A program made the translations under genes and the position numbers. From contig CAIUAY010000165.1 of the NCBI GenBank assembly GCA_903897335.1, positions 1 to 46,466 on the forward strand: a stretch of DNA of 46,466 nt, read 5' to 3'. The notes beneath the pieces were generated by a model. It ran no database searches. It was not told the DNA's origin and saw only the letters and a program-made list of their open reading frames with translations. This document shows positions 46,241 to 46,466 of this stretch, in pieces; position 1 is the first letter of the stretch; each line of letters opens with the position of its first letter. This DNA is from an uncultured Chromatium sp. Lineage in GTDB: Bacteria > Pseudomonadota > Gammaproteobacteria > Chromatiales > Chromatiaceae.

Positions 46241-46466
46241 TGTCAAGACCCGTGTAATTATATCCCGAGAAGGAGCTATCCTTTGTTCCAGGCCCGCGAG
46301 GCGCTGCGCACACTCCGCGATGAGATGAGAGTGACTAAGCGCCCCCAGTCAACGACGCCTTCATCGATCTGACGGGACCCCTGACCATGAATCTGAACCT
46401 GCATCGCAACGCTCGCACCACCCCCGCGATTCGTCAGGAATTGCGCGCCTCGACGAAATCGGAGCG
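46241..46466 (+). mobile_element. IS481-family element, left end with transposase start (continues past the window)
   Basis: The element starts with TGTCAAGACCCGTGTAATTA, matching in 16 of 19 positions the outer end of the IS481 remnant at 35072. A transposase frame opens at ATG 46387 and reads MNLNLHRNARTTPAIRQEL, the typical N-terminus of IS481 transposases (RNARxTPxxRxEL), and runs off the window. About 150 bp of untranslated leader separates the end from the start. It lies 51 bp beyond the zorB-like stop and is oriented opposite to the remnant at 35072, so the two IS481 copies flank the glycosidase/ZorAB segment. Confidence 0.82.

Overview
The window looks like chromosomal DNA of a GC-rich gammaproteobacterium. 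Chromatiales (a purple-sulfur-type bacterium) is my best guess, inferred from a HoxH-type NAD-linked [NiFe]-hydrogenase subunit, the ispD/ispF/truD block next to ftsB and eno, a DUF2333 protein, and a dedD-like/cvpA pair. No rRNA gene or other strong taxonomic marker is present, so the assignment is tentative.

Layout. 1-480: the C-terminal stub of a tyrosine recombinase points at a tRNA-Val(CAC) gene, the edge of an old integrated element. 480-4374 (minus strand): pyruvate kinase, then hoxW and hoxH without the other hox subunits, with a hicBA toxin-antitoxin pair directly upstream of hoxH. 4621-7953 (minus): a two-gene operon of a RecQ-like helicase fused to a phosphoribosyltransferase and a DprA-family protein. 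8262-12515 (minus): a CydC-like ABC exporter, a possible small coupled ORF, an OmpA-type lipoprotein and an isopropylmalate/citramalate synthase homologue. 12590-14699: an AT-rich Eco47II-like restriction-modification cassette lying between that synthase and thrC. 16343-19120: a PAS-GGDEF-EAL protein with a degenerate GGDEF site.

19054-26390 is mostly core housekeeping on the minus strand: a DUF4124 protein, TldE/TldD, TruD, IspF, IspD, FtsB and enolase. 26503-33240 holds a small membrane protein, a DUF2333 protein, a GH57 enzyme, tcuB/tcuA (tricarballylate oxidation) and a CinA/MoaB-like protein. 33241-35054 holds an IS3 remnant, a GC-rich spacer, and the SPOR and CvpA genes; the usual partner purF does not follow.

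35072-37655 is a nest of dead insertion sequences: an IS481 remnant and two tail-to-tail IS982 copies whose terminal repeats are visible. Beyond it lies a carbohydrate-type cluster (GH1 beta-glucosidase overlapping an ABC exporter with a degraded ATPase site, divergent from a large discoidin/six-hairpin glycosidase protein). A ZorA/ZorB-like proton channel pair follows, and the window ends inside another IS481 element of the same kind as the remnant at 35072.

The most interesting material is accessory: the RecQ-PRTase/DprA operon, the ZorAB-like pair cut off by an IS481, the GH1/degenerate-ABC/discoidin cluster, and several proteins whose key catalytic residue has been lost (HicA, GGDEF, ABC ATPase).
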